A DNA stretch of 64,000 bases from Carettochelys insculpta (Eukaryota; Chordata; Testudines; Carettochelyidae). Where the stretch lies: contig NC_134161.1 of the NCBI RefSeq assembly GCF_033958435.1, forward strand, positions 15,004,001 through 15,068,000, read 5' to 3'. How positions within the stretch are numbered: position 1 is the first letter of the stretch; every line of letters begins with the position of its first letter. Shown here one piece after another: positions 21,975 through 32,933 of the stretch. The position numbers and the translations under genes were made by a program. The notes beneath the pieces were generated by a model, which searched no databases, was not told the origin of the DNA, and worked only from the letters and a program-made list of their open reading frames with translations.

Positions 21975-22288
21975 CAGGAGGTTGCAGGATGGAAAGACTC
22001 TGTTCTCAGTAGTGGCAGATGGCAGAACAAGGAGCAATGCTCCAAGTTACAGAGGAGGAAGTGTAGGTTGGATATTAGGAAAAACTATTTCACCAGGAGG
22101 ATGGTGAAGCACTGGAATGTGTTACCTAGAGACATGGTGGAATCTTCACCCCTGGAGGTTTTTAAGACCTGGCTTGACAAAGCCCTGGCTGGGATGGTTT
22201 AGTTAGAGTTGATCCTGCTTTAGGCAGGGGCCTGGACTCGATGACCTTCTGACGTCCCTTCCAGCCCTAGGATTCTACAGTTCTAAGA
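21975..22288 (+). mobile_element. CR1 LINE 3' end, plus strand
   Basis: Begins inside ORF2 ('gactctgttctcagtagtgg'), continues through 'ggcagaacaaggagcaatg', VVKHW-equivalent 'atggtgaagcactggaatg' and 'gaggtttttaagacctgg', and ends in the CR1 tail 'gatgaccttctgacgtccc' plus 'aggattctac'. It faces the opposite way to the CR1 at 21019-21745, so the two form a tail-out pair separated by about 230 bp. Confidence 0.9.
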
Positions 22289-24190
22289 GGTGGATTGCTA
22301 GACTTGACAGATCTATTTGTTCTATTTCAGTGTGGTGGGAAGCAGAAGAGCAGAAAAATTACCTAGATTGCTGTAGGCTATACAGACCACTGAGTCATGG
22401 TGATATGGCAATTCCTACGTTCTGCAGAATAAACAATCAGATGACAAAGATGGCACCTAGAGTATATTAATAGGTGACAGAGCATTCCAAGTATCAGAAG
22501 GTGGCAAGTAACTCTAGCCAGTCCTGAAAATGGTATATCCTTTATGGAGAGCCCAGTGATCTGCCCTGCTTGGAAACATGCTGAGCCATGGAGTGGATTC
22601 ACAGTGGACTTAGGGGAAACTGCACATCAGATGCACACCACCCAGATCTGAAATGCAAGTCACCCAGGTTGCAAAGGAAAATGGTGAGGCAGGTTGCAGC
22701 CCCAGAATACCCAATGCAGCTGTATTCAGAAGTCCAGCATCTGTTTAGAAATACAGGTGGAAGCATTCCCTTCGATAGCTTCTTGCCTCTCACTTTGAGG
22801 AAGAGCATACATACACAACCTTCGTGTCACCACAGTAATGCCCCATAAGTAAGTATGACTCCACCCTACTGTCTGAGACACAGAGAGGTTAAGTTGCATG
22901 TCCAGTCTTCATAGAGGACGTGCAATGTGTCTCAGGCAGAACATGACAAGGCTCCTTTGCGGAATTTGGTCAGCTGGTTGGATCATTAGCTTCCCTGACT
23001 CAGGCCAGGAACTGATGGTGAGTGCAACAAAAACATTGATTCATTCCCCCGCAGTGTGGTCAATGAAATACGACAGTATCAAGGATCATGAAAAAGCTGC
23101 CCCCTTTTCCTGCGTCACTCCAATCCCTTGCATTCACTACGAGCGCTATTCCTCTTAATGGCTCTGGTTCAACACAGCACTTAAACCCTTTTGTATCATC
23201 TAAGCCTATGCTTACGTCTGCCCATATTTAACATGAAACGTAAGCAGGTGCACATCTTTAGCACATTCTTAAGTCCACCCATATTCTGAAAAGCACTTCT
23301 GCATGTTCTTAAATACAGCGCTGAATAGAGAGGGCAAGAACATATTTAAGTTCTTCACTGAACTGAGGCCAACTGCAGGAGTTGCCAGAGGACCTCAGGC
23401 TTAGTGTAAAACTGCAATAATTTCCAAGGGCTAAGAGCCAGCAGTAGGTCAGTAAGAAACACATTGAAGGACAGAGTTAAAAATAAGGGTTGTTTTGTTG
23501 TGATGCCGGCTTTTTAAGAAGTTCCTTGCAGCAAAATTAATTAAATCAGGACATTCCCTAGAATCTTTTATTTATTTATTGCAGTAAGTTCAAGTGAGCT
23601 GCTGCCCTGGAGGAAGAAAACGGCTCCATGCCACTCAAAATACATAATGAAAAATAAGGAGACTCTCTCCCATTTCCAGCCTCCTCCCCCTCCCCCTGCC
23701 ACCGAGGCAAAGACAGTCACAGAGGCTAAATTCAGAAAAGTTTTCGTGTGTCTATTCTGAAGCAACTTGAAAGCATGGGTCCAATCCAAAGGACGCATCT
23801 CTGTCCTCTTCTGCTGAGAGGCATATCCCTAATTGCCAGGCTAGTGTCCTATCCACAACACACTGCTTCTTACCAGTCTCAGAGAGGGACAGCCGAGGTG
23901 GCCTGCAACTTCAGGGAAAAAAAAAAGCAGCCTCTAAGGTGCCACAGGAATGCTGGTTGCTTCTTGCCAACACTTCAGTCTTTTGGTTCTGCTAACCTGT
24001 CTACTCCCCATTTCCCTGGGTGCTGGGGGATTTTTTATTCTCCTAGAGGGTAGGGAAGTGCTCACCAGAAGTTTGTACACCTTCTCCAGTGGACTTTTCT
24101 TCTCATTTCCCAGGGCTTCCAATGCTGTCACTTTCATGGGTACCTGTAGGAGCAGAGGGCAGTGGGTTCCGTTCTGCTAGCTCTGTCCAG
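22289..24190. other. Gene-free stretch with a MIR-like trace
   Basis: 'gtctgagacacagagaggttaag' (22870-22892, in two parts) is a MIR core trace. 'ctctaaggtgccacagga' at about 23933-23950 resembles a PLE tail fragment but is too short to call. No gene recognised; several frames of 70-101 codons lack recognisable content. Confidence 0.4.
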
Positions 24191-24194
24191 AATA

Positions 24195-24480
24195 AGGGTA
24201 GGTCTTCACTACCCAGATGATCAACCTGATCATCTTGATCTTCTCAGGTTCAGTTTTTCATGCCTAGTGTGGACATGCAAAATCAAACTACCACCTGCCC
24301 CAGGCCAGCCCCAGACCATTCTGGCACGCAGGTCCCTCCATCCCAGGCTGCTCCCAGGGAGGAGCCACCAATCAGGGCATGAGGCCCTCACCAGCCTGCA
24401 GTAAAGTCAGCAGGCAGCCTGCACAGCTGTGCCTCAGATCTGCCCCAGACCTGGGCAAGAATGAGTAAGTCTTCTACTAT
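24195..24480. mobile_element. TIR element half, 'ggtcttcactaccc' type
   Basis: 'agggtaggtcttcactaccc' then 'gatcatcttgatcttctc' and 'cctagtgtggacatg' follow the left part of a turtle element whose fuller copy is at 59138-59403. After about 24290 the sequence becomes GC-rich and the right end is not clear, so the copy is truncated or carries unrelated DNA. Confidence 0.45.
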
Positions 24481-25093
24481 TAACTAAATTTCCTAAAGCT
24501 GAACAGCCATTAAGTGTCCCAGTTCAGGCCTGCACAGGCAGAGATATAAAAGAATTATAGGGGGCATTGAGCCGGCAGGGATTTGGATACATGTTTCAAG
24601 CCCTGGCCCATCTTGATAAAATTATAGAAGCTATTTCAAAGTAGCTATTTCTTCCATAAGCCACCTCATCTGTGCTGCACAAAGCAAACCCATTACATGG
24701 AGATGAGTGGCAAATGTAAACAATTAGCTGTGGCTAATCACCGAGGCGTTGGGGCCTTGCTGGTTGCCAAGCAGAGGAAGTTTGCTGCACACTTAGACAA
24801 AACAATTGTTTCCCTCCTGGCCTGCCCCAAACCCAATACCCTGTTTACTTCTCTGCTAGCACTCCTCTGTCTGGTCTGAAACTCCGCCATTCATGCCTTG
24901 TGGTTGTCCCTGAAAGGCAAGTGTATGCAGAGGAAATGGATCTCATTTCAAAGCAGCCTCCAGTTTTGGGCTCACAAAACCCAAATCTAAGTGAATATTT
25001 TGAGCAACACCTGAACACACCCTTCTGTTCTATCCATTTCTAGAAGGCATGCTACTAACTACAGTATGTAGTAGATGCCAAAGCCCACACAGG
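24481..25093. other. Unannotated stretch with possible regulatory block
   Basis: No gene. 24650-24830 is unique-looking with AACAATTGTT at 24801-24810 (a palindromic SOX-type site) and 'caattagctgtggctaatc'. Whether it is conserved cannot be judged from one sequence. Confidence 0.35.
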
Positions 25094-25429
25094 ATAGGTC
25101 TACACAGCAAAGTTATCTCAAAATAATAGCCCCCATTTCAAAATAACTTTGCTACCATCTGTGCAACACAAATAATTTCAAAACAGAGGTTGGCTTTGAA
25201 ATAGCTATTTAGAGATAGGGGCTGTGTAGAGAGGGAATAGAGCCTATTTCAAAATAAGCCAGAGTGCATCCAATGGCTCTACTTCAAAATAGGCTCTATT
25301 GTGTGTAGACTTCTATTTCAAAATAGCTGAGTGCTATTTTGAAATGCATTTTGTGTGCAGCAGTGTTTTTTCAGAATCTCTCTTCCAGAATAGTTTATTT
25401 TGAAATAAAGCTGCTGTGTACACAGGCCC
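25094..25429. mobile_element. Complete TIR element, about 335 bp
   Basis: The left end 'ataggtctacacagcaaag' and right end 'gctgctgtgtacacaggcc' are imperfect inverted repeats. Several internal 'atttcaaaata' and 'attttgaaat' palindromes occur. It aligns in reverse with the element at 45521-45840: both share 'ggctctattgtgtgtagac' type text and 'aaaatagctgagt'. Non-coding. Confidence 0.65.
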
Positions 25430-27139
25430 ACAGAGAGTAAACATATAAAAGAAGGATAAAGCTCCCAGCTTCACTGGTGCTTGGAAGCCTGGCATCCGAG
25501 CAGCTGGTATGCTGTACTGAATGTAGCCTCGTTACCCATTCCATCAAGTAGGATAGTGGTGTCTGCTTTTCCAAACAAGGACACGGAGGTTCAGAGCAAG
25601 TAAGGTCCTGATTCAGTAAAGCACTTATGCATCTGCTTTGTTTTGAAAACACGGACAGACTAGCTGATGCTGAAGTATTCATTTAAACCCATGGGCTGCC
25701 TCTCAACTCTAAAATGAAGCAGAAGCTTTACAGAAGTAGGACCTAAATGGATTTACCAAGATCAAACCCAGCAAAGGAGAAGCCCTTTCCACCATGAGCA
25801 CAAGTCAGCCTTCCTTCCTGTAGGGCACATAGGAGCTATGAAGAATGACGGGGATGCAAATGAATCAACGACGATTTCAGAGCATCAGGGAGAGAGATGA
25901 AGATGGTCTGACACAAGGAATCCTTTCAGAGATCCTCCTAGGAGAACCTCCCGCTGACCTGGACAAAGACCCTTCTAGCGTTGCAAGGGAGTGAAGCAAT
26001 CAGGAAACTCACTGCAGCGCAGCTAATGAAGGGATGTGTGTGTGCTAATCCACCTTTCAGCTAACAATTCAGCCATTTAAATGTAAAACAATTAGAGATG
26101 AGTGTATAATCTGTACTAAGAGCTATACGTTCACCCCCTATAAACTGTCTTCCTTCACTTACAGACACACCGACAAAAATACTTGGACACTGGGAACTAC
26201 ATGAATTCTAACTTTTCTTTTCCTCTTTCTACTCTCTGGTCATGGGTCATCAACTTTCTTCCTGTCATATTTAAGGACGCTACCATTCAAAACTAGTCTT
26301 CTGCTTTTCCTCATTAAATAAATCTCCCTTCTGAAGACGTTTCTGAGCCAAGAGAAAACAGAGATATTGATTGCCTCATCTAGATCTCAAAAAGTTCTCT
26401 TTTACTCTTCTCTGCCTTTTATACACTTGCTTCAGTTCTGAGGGTCTTTGTTGAATCTTTGGCCCAACCAAGATACACATTTGCACTTTGCAAAGATAAA
26501 AGTGCTGTAATATTTCTCTACTTCCAGGGCTTTGTTTACCTGTTTGTTTGCTCTTTGAATGCATAAGTTGCTGGCTTCTGGATACACCTGTGCTTTGTCG
26601 GTCAACTCATTCCCAACCTCTCTTCTCCAGCCCTTCATTAAAACTGGGATCACATCTCCTGAATATCTCCCAAAAGGTTTGTACTGGTGGAGAGCATGTG
26701 ATAGAAGATATGCTGCTGGATTCTGGGACATGTGACTTCTTCTCCATTTGTTTACTTCTGCAAGATTCTATTTGCCAGAGATTTTTCATTTCACAGTTAA
26801 CTTGTTTCTAATCTGACCCTCAGAAAAAATTCTGTCTCAGTTTTCATTCTTGGCTCCATTAAATATTGTGTTTTATGATTTCATTGAATTTCTTTACGAG
26901 AAGAATATAGTATAAAGTAGGAATTGCCATTGAAAAAAAGAGGGGACAGTTCATGTTCATTAATGATCCTTGTTATGATGGCTGGTATCAAAGACCAAGT
27001 GCAGAGCGTGTGCGTGTGTGTTTTGTTCCAGCCTTGCGTGTGTGTTTGTACGATAGGGATGCCCCAGGAGACACAGCATAGTCATTGTAATGTCTCATGC
27101 ACTGGTCAGACTATTCAAACTGTTACACAAACAGAAGAA
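25430..27139. other. Gene-free stretch
   Basis: A possible MIR-like trace at 25560-25640 ('ggacacggaggttcagagc'). The rest is AT-rich unique-looking DNA. Frames up to 99 codons lack recognisable content. Confidence 0.4.
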
Positions 27140-27231
27140 AAAAGCAGTCCAGTAGCACTTTAAAGACTAACAAAATAATTTATTTAGTGGTGAGCCTTCA
27201 TGGGACAGACCCACTTCTTCAGACCAACTGA
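27140..27231 (-). mobile_element. PLE tail, single arm, minus strand
   Basis: 'agcagtccagtagcacttt', 'aaagactaacaaaataattt' and 'cagacccacttcttcag' form the complement of a second PLE tail subfamily (tail reading '...gttagtctttaaagtgctact'). On the minus strand CTGAAGA (27222-27216), an extra A, a GTGGG stem II strand, and GAA at 27199-27197 are visible, but the second stem II strand is CCCAT and stem III has drifted. An A-rich stretch precedes it at about 27131-27142. Confidence 0.55.
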
Positions 27232-28069
27232 AGAGTATATCAATTATTTCCCTTCTTCCGTACTGCTTGGCAGTGCAAGTGCTTGGCTTTTACTAGGGAG
27301 CTGTGGATTAACCTTCTGCGTACTGGACTCTAAGGCTGTAGGTAAGAATGAGGTGAATTTATTTTACCTGATGTATACAGCCACCAATACCAATGCCTCA
27401 GATAACCAAGTGCCTGCTACTCCTCTTCTGAAATATATCTGCAAGGGAGGCTGCAGGGGTTAGCAGAACTCAATCTTTCCTGCCTGCTTTTATTGAGGTC
27501 TTTCCGCTGTTTCAGCCGAGCCTTGCACAGAATGGTGGTTCTGAGATTTTCCCTATCAGAAATTCATTAAGTAACTTTGCATTTTGATGCGGTCCATGGA
27601 AGTGCCATCTGCTACGCAGGGGCTCCGACTTTTAAGCTGCCAAAATCCGGCTGGATCCTATCAATGGCACTAAAAGTGGCTTATCCTCTGTTTGCGTTCC
27701 TGTTATTACCAAATTAAGTGGGCCTTCCTGCTGTTGATTTCATCAGTTAAGTCATTTAAGTACTGTATCGAAAACAGAAATAACCTTGCTACTGGGCCAG
27801 AATATAATTTACCCATAACACTAATCTCCATTAGTCTGTAATGGTGTGTGTTGCCCCATTTTCTGTAATTATGCATAGCCTTTATTTCTAAAGCACAGGA
27901 AATATGTGTTCTTATCAGATCAGAGAGTCTTGAGGAAACCTAATTAAATAAAGGCCCACAAGAGCTTCAGTGTAATATCTTTTCCTCCATTGACTCTACC
28001 TTAAATACTGTAGGGTAGCAGCTGCTTTCCCAAGTTCATTTTTCTGCCAAAGAAAAACAACCTACGAAA
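27232..28069. other. Candidate conserved non-coding block, no gene
   Basis: 27480-28060 reads as unique AT-rich DNA with intact homeodomain/POU-like sites: TAATTATGCAT (27866-27876), AAATTAAGTG (27711-27720), CCTAATTAAATAA (27938-27950). It lacks repeat structure and CpG decay. Whether it is conserved cannot be tested here. Confidence 0.35.
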
Positions 28070-28165
28070 GAAACAAAAAAGCAGTCAAGTAGCACTTTAA
28101 AGACTAACAAAATAATTTATTAGGTGAGCTTTCGTGGGACAGACCCACTTCTTCAGAACTACTAA
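28070..28165 (-). mobile_element. PLE tail, single arm, minus strand, intact core
   Basis: The same subfamily and orientation as 27140-27231, about 930 bp away: 'agcagtcaagtagcacttt', 'aaagactaacaaaataattt', 'ggtgagctttcgtgggaca', 'gacccacttcttcag'. Preceded on the plus strand by an A-rich run (28064-28080), which is the tail side on the minus strand. It holds an intact hammerhead-like core (next entry). No target duplication could be fixed. Confidence 0.6.
28121..28156 (-). ncRNA. Hammerhead-ribozyme-like core
   Basis: Minus strand: CTGAAGA (28156-28150), extra A (28149), stem II GTGGG/CCCAC (28148-28144 with 28138-28134) closed by TCTGT, GAA (28133-28131), a 2-bp stem III AG/CT closed by CTCAC (28130-28122), and A at 28121 as the cleavage nucleotide (UA, a permitted but weaker UH). 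All conserved core letters are present except for the extra A. Stem I was not found. Confidence 0.4.
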
Positions 28166-31100
28166 AGGAGGGATTTGATGTTAATCTTCAGCCAAAGAGT
28201 CCTGCTACTTATTTAAGCATCAAGCTAGACTACTATCCCTCCACCTATGGTGACTAGTACCTCAAACCATGAGCAGTCCTATTGAAATCAGTGGAATCAG
28301 TAGTACTCAGTACAACAGTGCCACAGAGTGGCTCAGGGTGTGCAACCAAAATAGCGAGAAGAGCCATTTTTTTCAAATTCGGTTACAAAATCAAGACTTC
28401 AAGAGCCACAATGCATGTGAATATGAGATAGTCCTTAACAAATAATATCAAACCATACTTTTTGTAACCCCTATTTTAAGAACAGTGCACACACCATGAT
28501 TTGTACCACTTAGAAAGTCTGAGTTATTTTCACCACTGGATTGGAGAGCAAACGAGGACAAGGAAAATGAGAGATTTAATTATCATTTTCCTTTCTTAGT
28601 TTTAGTTCTGTAGGGCAATGACATTTCCACCCCACAGAAAACTCTTGTGTTCTCCTTCATGCCACGGCTTAGCATTTCTCATTAGAATTTAGTTCATTTC
28701 TGTTGTCCTTCCCGTGACCTGCCTTTGGATGAAGTATCCGTCTAAAGATTACATACCTTGTTTCTCTGCAATAGCTGGTTTGTGATCAGCACGGCTGATG
28801 TAGCCTTATTTTGTTAGATAGGGAAATATATTAGTTGTCCTGTAGGGTAAATTAGGAGTAATTCCATCATTCATGAGTTTCCTAGTGAAGAATAAGAGAG
28901 GAATCAGGCTCCTCAAATTCTCTCTTTGCCCTGTGCATGCACAGGTGAAAGGAAGCCAGTGAACCTAGGTGCACCCCTCTGGCAAGAAGGAACTGGCCTG
29001 GTGGGGCACATGGCTGAGGGTGGAAGTGCAGCTTCTCCCAGTGTGGCTCCCAGGTCTCTCCTGCAGCTGCCCTGCTAAGCAGGAGAGAGCCTGGCAGGTG
29101 AAAGGAGTTGGCTGACTGAATATCCTGAGCAAACACTTATGAAAGTTTGTTACAGGTTAGATGCAGTTATCATTTAATAGGTAAGGTTTTAGACCTGTTT
29201 ACAGCAATTGCCTGTGAGTTTATGGAAGAAATTTCTGGTTAAGTTCATGTCTAGTGGTACCCTATATTGCTAACATCCGTACCAGTAGTTCCAACTGCAT
29301 CCTGTATCATTTCCACACAGACATTCAGTCTGAGATTTCCAAGGTGTCTACTAGGAACGGGACCCATTAATTGCTGGGATTTGTGCATCCATATCCATTG
29401 GGGAAGTTTAAAAGTCTGAGGCCCAAGTTTCTGTTGTACCTTGTTTAAGAACAGAGATCTCATCCTTGGCCAAAATGTTCGCTCCTTCCCGTGGGTGGAA
29501 AGTGAGGAGTCCTTTGGCCCAGAAGGGGGCTGCATTTCAATAGTAAAGTGATTCCTCCGTGGATGCATATGGCAGATTAAGCACTTTGGGCTGAATCATG
29601 CTACACAAATATAAAGTATTATTAGCGAAACCCTCTAGTGCTCAATCAACCAGAAGAGTTAGTGATGGATGGATGTTTTGCCTGCACCAGAGCTGCAAAA
29701 CTGTCAGTCTTTCAGACACAGCAATGAAGGTTAACGTTCACCCCATTTATTAATTTAAAATAACCTTCCCCACAACTTTCATAAACCAAGATCACCTTTA
29801 CTTATAAATTTCCTCCCCATCACTCTGATTTTTTCCACTACAGAGCACACATGAGGTATAAAAGCAGGCATAATGCACAAGGGTCAAAAAGGTAAGCGGA
29901 GCTCATAATTACCTCATTTGCATTCTTTTCTTTGCTGGAAGAGCATTCAGAAAGCCTTTTATGTGGAAGATGGTACAATCAGTGGGAACAAATCTTGCAG
30001 ATACCCCTTGGAGAAGTGATGCAAGCAGATGGTTCTGCAGTTGACACATGACCAAGCCAGGAGTCAAGAACCATCCCCATTCCCAAGTTTTTGAGGAGTT
30101 CAGAGTCAAAGTTTGTCACAGACTCATAGATCCATTATAGGCCAACCCAAACCAAAGCTGTTGATTCAAGTCTCCCCAAAACATGAAAAGTTTGTCTCTG
30201 AACCCAAATGTTGCACTTGGGTCTATCTTTAGTGTTGTTCTCAGAGCCAGAAACCAAGAATGAAGAAGCACTGAAGGTTGGGAATGCAGTGAATTTTCCC
30301 TGAGGAAGTCAGAAACATCAGAAAACATCGCCTACCCCCCCACATTTTTAGAGAGTGGAAGGGATGCATTTAACTGATCAAAGCCAAATACCATGCGAAG
30401 AATCGTAGGCGGAGCTGCAACGTGTCAATCCTGGGTACCAACATTTCCTGGTTTTCAGATGCAAAAAGTCATCATAACATTGGCTGCCTCAGGATATACC
30501 AGTCAAGCAGAACTGGTGCAACGTGTGTTCTCTTTACATTTCTCCAGATAAGGCAGTGAGAGTTTAACCTTTGATTCCCTGATACAATCCAACTGTCCTG
30601 TGGGGATGCATGAGAAAAGTCTCGGTGCTGTATTTATCCTATATCTTCTGATACTTTGATATTTGTTGACAAAATAGGTTAAAATTCAGCACTTGGCCCT
30701 TTTCAGCCAATATGGGGACACTACAGTATCTCTCCTGATATTTCAAGGGAGCAGAGCTGACCACGATGAATATAGGAAACATGGAGAACTTGCTTAGTTT
30801 TGTTGACTGTGCAAAGCTCATATAAGTCACCTGGTCTGGAAACTTTCTGTGAATACGTGGGAGCCAAATGATAGTCATAGTAGATATGATACAGAATTTG
30901 ATGAATCCAGGTGAAGCTTGCCAGTCTCCATGGACTTCATCTTGAAGATTCAGTGCTCCACTGAACCCAGAACTCAAAGCAAACTTCAGCTGTTTGGAAT
31001 TTCCTACATTATCATCACCCACTATCATGGATTTGCATTAGTCATTCAGGTGGCATGATGATGAGTAGATGATATGATATTATAGCTAGCATATTATATA

Positions 31101-31371
31101 GAACCAGAAAAGCAAAGGCACCAAAACCTGAACAACTTCAATTCCAGCACAGAGAAGAATATGCTGCTATACAAGCACAGCCCAAATAGCAAAATCTAGA
31201 AGCTGAATAGCAATTCAGGATGCTATTCCTATTTCTCCAGTTGGATCTGCCTGGAGATGTTCTAATGCACACACAGAGTTCTATTGCCTGGAGTGGGGCT
31301 CTTCAGAGGCAGAGGGACCAGGCCATGAAAATCCATTTGCAGAATCAAGTCCTCCCTCTTGACTAGGACTA
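28166..31371. other. Gene-free stretch with unexplained open frames
   Basis: A possible decayed hAT-like trace lies near 28325-28430. Minus-strand frames at 29251-29568 (105 codons) and 30639-31028 (129 codons) are not recognised. Neither shows a repeat context I can name nor a splice or promoter context. The block 29870-29960 has 'cataattacctcatttgcat', a possible homeodomain/octamer-type cluster. Confidence 0.4.
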
Positions 31372-31553
31372 ACTCATCAGTCAGTGAGAAGTCCTGTGGC
31401 ACCTTGTAGACTAACAGATGCAGCTGACACAGTGAGTCTTTGCCCATGAAAGCTTATGCTGCAATATATTTGTTACTCTATAATGTGCCACAGGACTTCT
31501 CTCAGTTTTTGCAGATGAAGACTAACACGATGACCATCCTGATACTCATTAGT
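31372..31553 (+). mobile_element. PLE foldback copy 3, 10-bp imperfect target duplication
   Basis: 'actcatcagt' (31372-31381) and 'actcattagt' (31544-31553) flank the element at 31382-31543. The left arm 'agaagtcctgtggcacc' pairs with the right arm 'tgccacaggacttct', and the plus tail is 'agatgaagactaacacg' to 'ctgata'. The core at 31424-31461 is damaged: CTGACAC instead of CTGANGA, a broken stem II, and G at the cleavage position after AGC-TTAT-GCT. Confidence 0.65.
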
Positions 31554-31574
31554 GAATTTAATAGTTACAGAATA

Positions 31575-31695
31575 GTACATACATCTCCCAGCTGAGACTG
31601 GGGCCCCACTTTGCCAGGCACTGTATATGCATATAGTCGAGGCTTGTCCCTCCCCCCAAAAATGTACAGTCTGCTGAGAGAAGACAAAGGAAGTA
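31575..31695 (+). repeat. MIR-like/old SINE fragment
   Basis: 'gctgagactggggccccactt', 'gccaggcactgtatatgc' and 'acagtctgctgagagaagac' follow the order of the same reptilian repeat as at 568-790. Confidence 0.45.
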
Positions 31696-31989
31696 ACATC
31701 ACAACAGCAGCTGGAAACGGACAAAACCATTTCATGGCAACCATTCAGGTTTCAAAATGTATTGTTCCCCACTGGATGCCAAACAAAAGGAACTGTGACA
31801 GAGAGCTTATTTTCAGAATGAAATTTTCAGATTTGGATTCGACCCTTTCCCTCAGGGAATGATGGGAAAATTCACCAGGGAACTCTCCGAAACCTTCCTG
31901 TCAAAATGCAGGGGTTTCCAGGGTGTTTGTTTCAGCTTCAGACAGCATTAGTCAAACAAACAACATGGTGAAAAATTCAAATGAGCGTT

Positions 31990-32085
31990 AAGGATCTGTT
32001 TTTGCAGAAGGGAATTGAGGTAGTGGGTGATTGACTGGCCAAATGTCACACAGGCAATCTATAATAGAGGCAGAATTTAAACTCT
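31990..32085 (+). repeat. MIR-like SINE fragment
   Basis: 'gattgactggccaaatgtca' and 'cacaggcaatctataatag' with 'aggcagaatttaaactctc' match the MIR 3' half in order. It abuts the foldback that begins at about 32092. Confidence 0.5.
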
Positions 32086-32091
32086 CATTTC

Positions 32092-32352
32092 AGCTATGTC
32101 TACACGTGAAGCCTACATCAAAGCAGCTTATTTCGATGTAGCGACATTGAAATAGGCTATTTTGATGAATAACGTCTACACGTCCTCCAGGGCTGGCAAC
32201 GTCGACGTTCAACATCGACGTTGCGCAGCACCACATCGAAATAGGTGCTGCGAGGGAAAGTCTACACGCCAAATTAGCACACATCGAAATAAGGGTGCCA
32301 GGCACAGCTGCAGACAGGGTCACAGGGCGGACTCAACAGCAAGCCGCTCCAT
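32092..32352. mobile_element. TTTCGATG foldback element, copy A
   Basis: Begins 'agctatgtctacacgtgaag' and contains 'tttcgatgtagcgacatt', then the perfect palindrome centre 'aacgtcgacgtt...aacatcgacgtt' (32198-32222). It continues 'gcgcagcaccacatcgaaat' to 'cacagggcggactcaacagc' and 'aagccgctcc'. The reverse complement of 63637-63907 matches it in the same order, except that about 13 bp (the 'gcgcttccgggg' segment) are missing here next to 'gcggact'. No coding capacity. Confidence 0.65.
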
Positions 32353-32573
32353 TTTTCAGTTTCTATGAAAGTGTCTCATTTTTTGAAATTCATGAATAAT
32401 TCATTTTGGTGAGGACAAAAAAATCCCAACTTTCTCCCCAAAATAAACTGAAATATACACAGTGTCATATTTCATCCAAAACAACCCAAATACTCTAAGA
32501 AAATGAACAACTGTTGTGTGAATTTTCATTATGATAAAAATATAATCTGCCCAAAGGAATTATTTCAGCCAGC

Positions 32574-32933
32574 TCTAGTGTTCTTGCATCCAAAGCCCAC
32601 AAAAGTGGGGGGAGGCCTTTCCGGGGGAATGTGCAGTTTTATAAGAAGGGTGCTGATCGGCTGCTGGATCTCAGGATCATCCACCCCATTAAAAAGGTTG
32701 AAACATGTTACTGTTTTTAAATATGTGTATTCACAGTTATATGCCGATTAATTAAGTTTTTACGTTCTACAGACTTATTTTCTTACATGCGCCAAAAAGG
32801 TTTTATTTTCATATGAACATAACCAAAATTTCTGTTGGTTTGGATCACATTAGATGGGTTGGAGTTGGGGGAGAAACTACTAATTGAAGGGATAAAAAGT
32901 GGGGCCTAACATAAAAATTTGCTCACCCCTGTG
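32574..32933 (-). mobile_element. Non-autonomous hAT-like element, copy B
   Basis: The reverse complement starts 'cacaggggtgagcaaattt' and follows copy A (3617-3960) landmark by landmark: 'ccccactttttatcccttca', 'gttcatatgaaaa', 'aaaacagtaacatg', 'gatccagcagccgatcagc', 'cattcccccggaaaggcc'. The two copies differ at many positions, so the family is old. The far terminus is near 'agccagctctagtg'. Confidence 0.55.

Noticed and set aside
23931..23955. 'ctctaaggtgccacagga' as another Penelope-like tail
   Set aside because: Only about 18 bp match; no core or terminus nearby.
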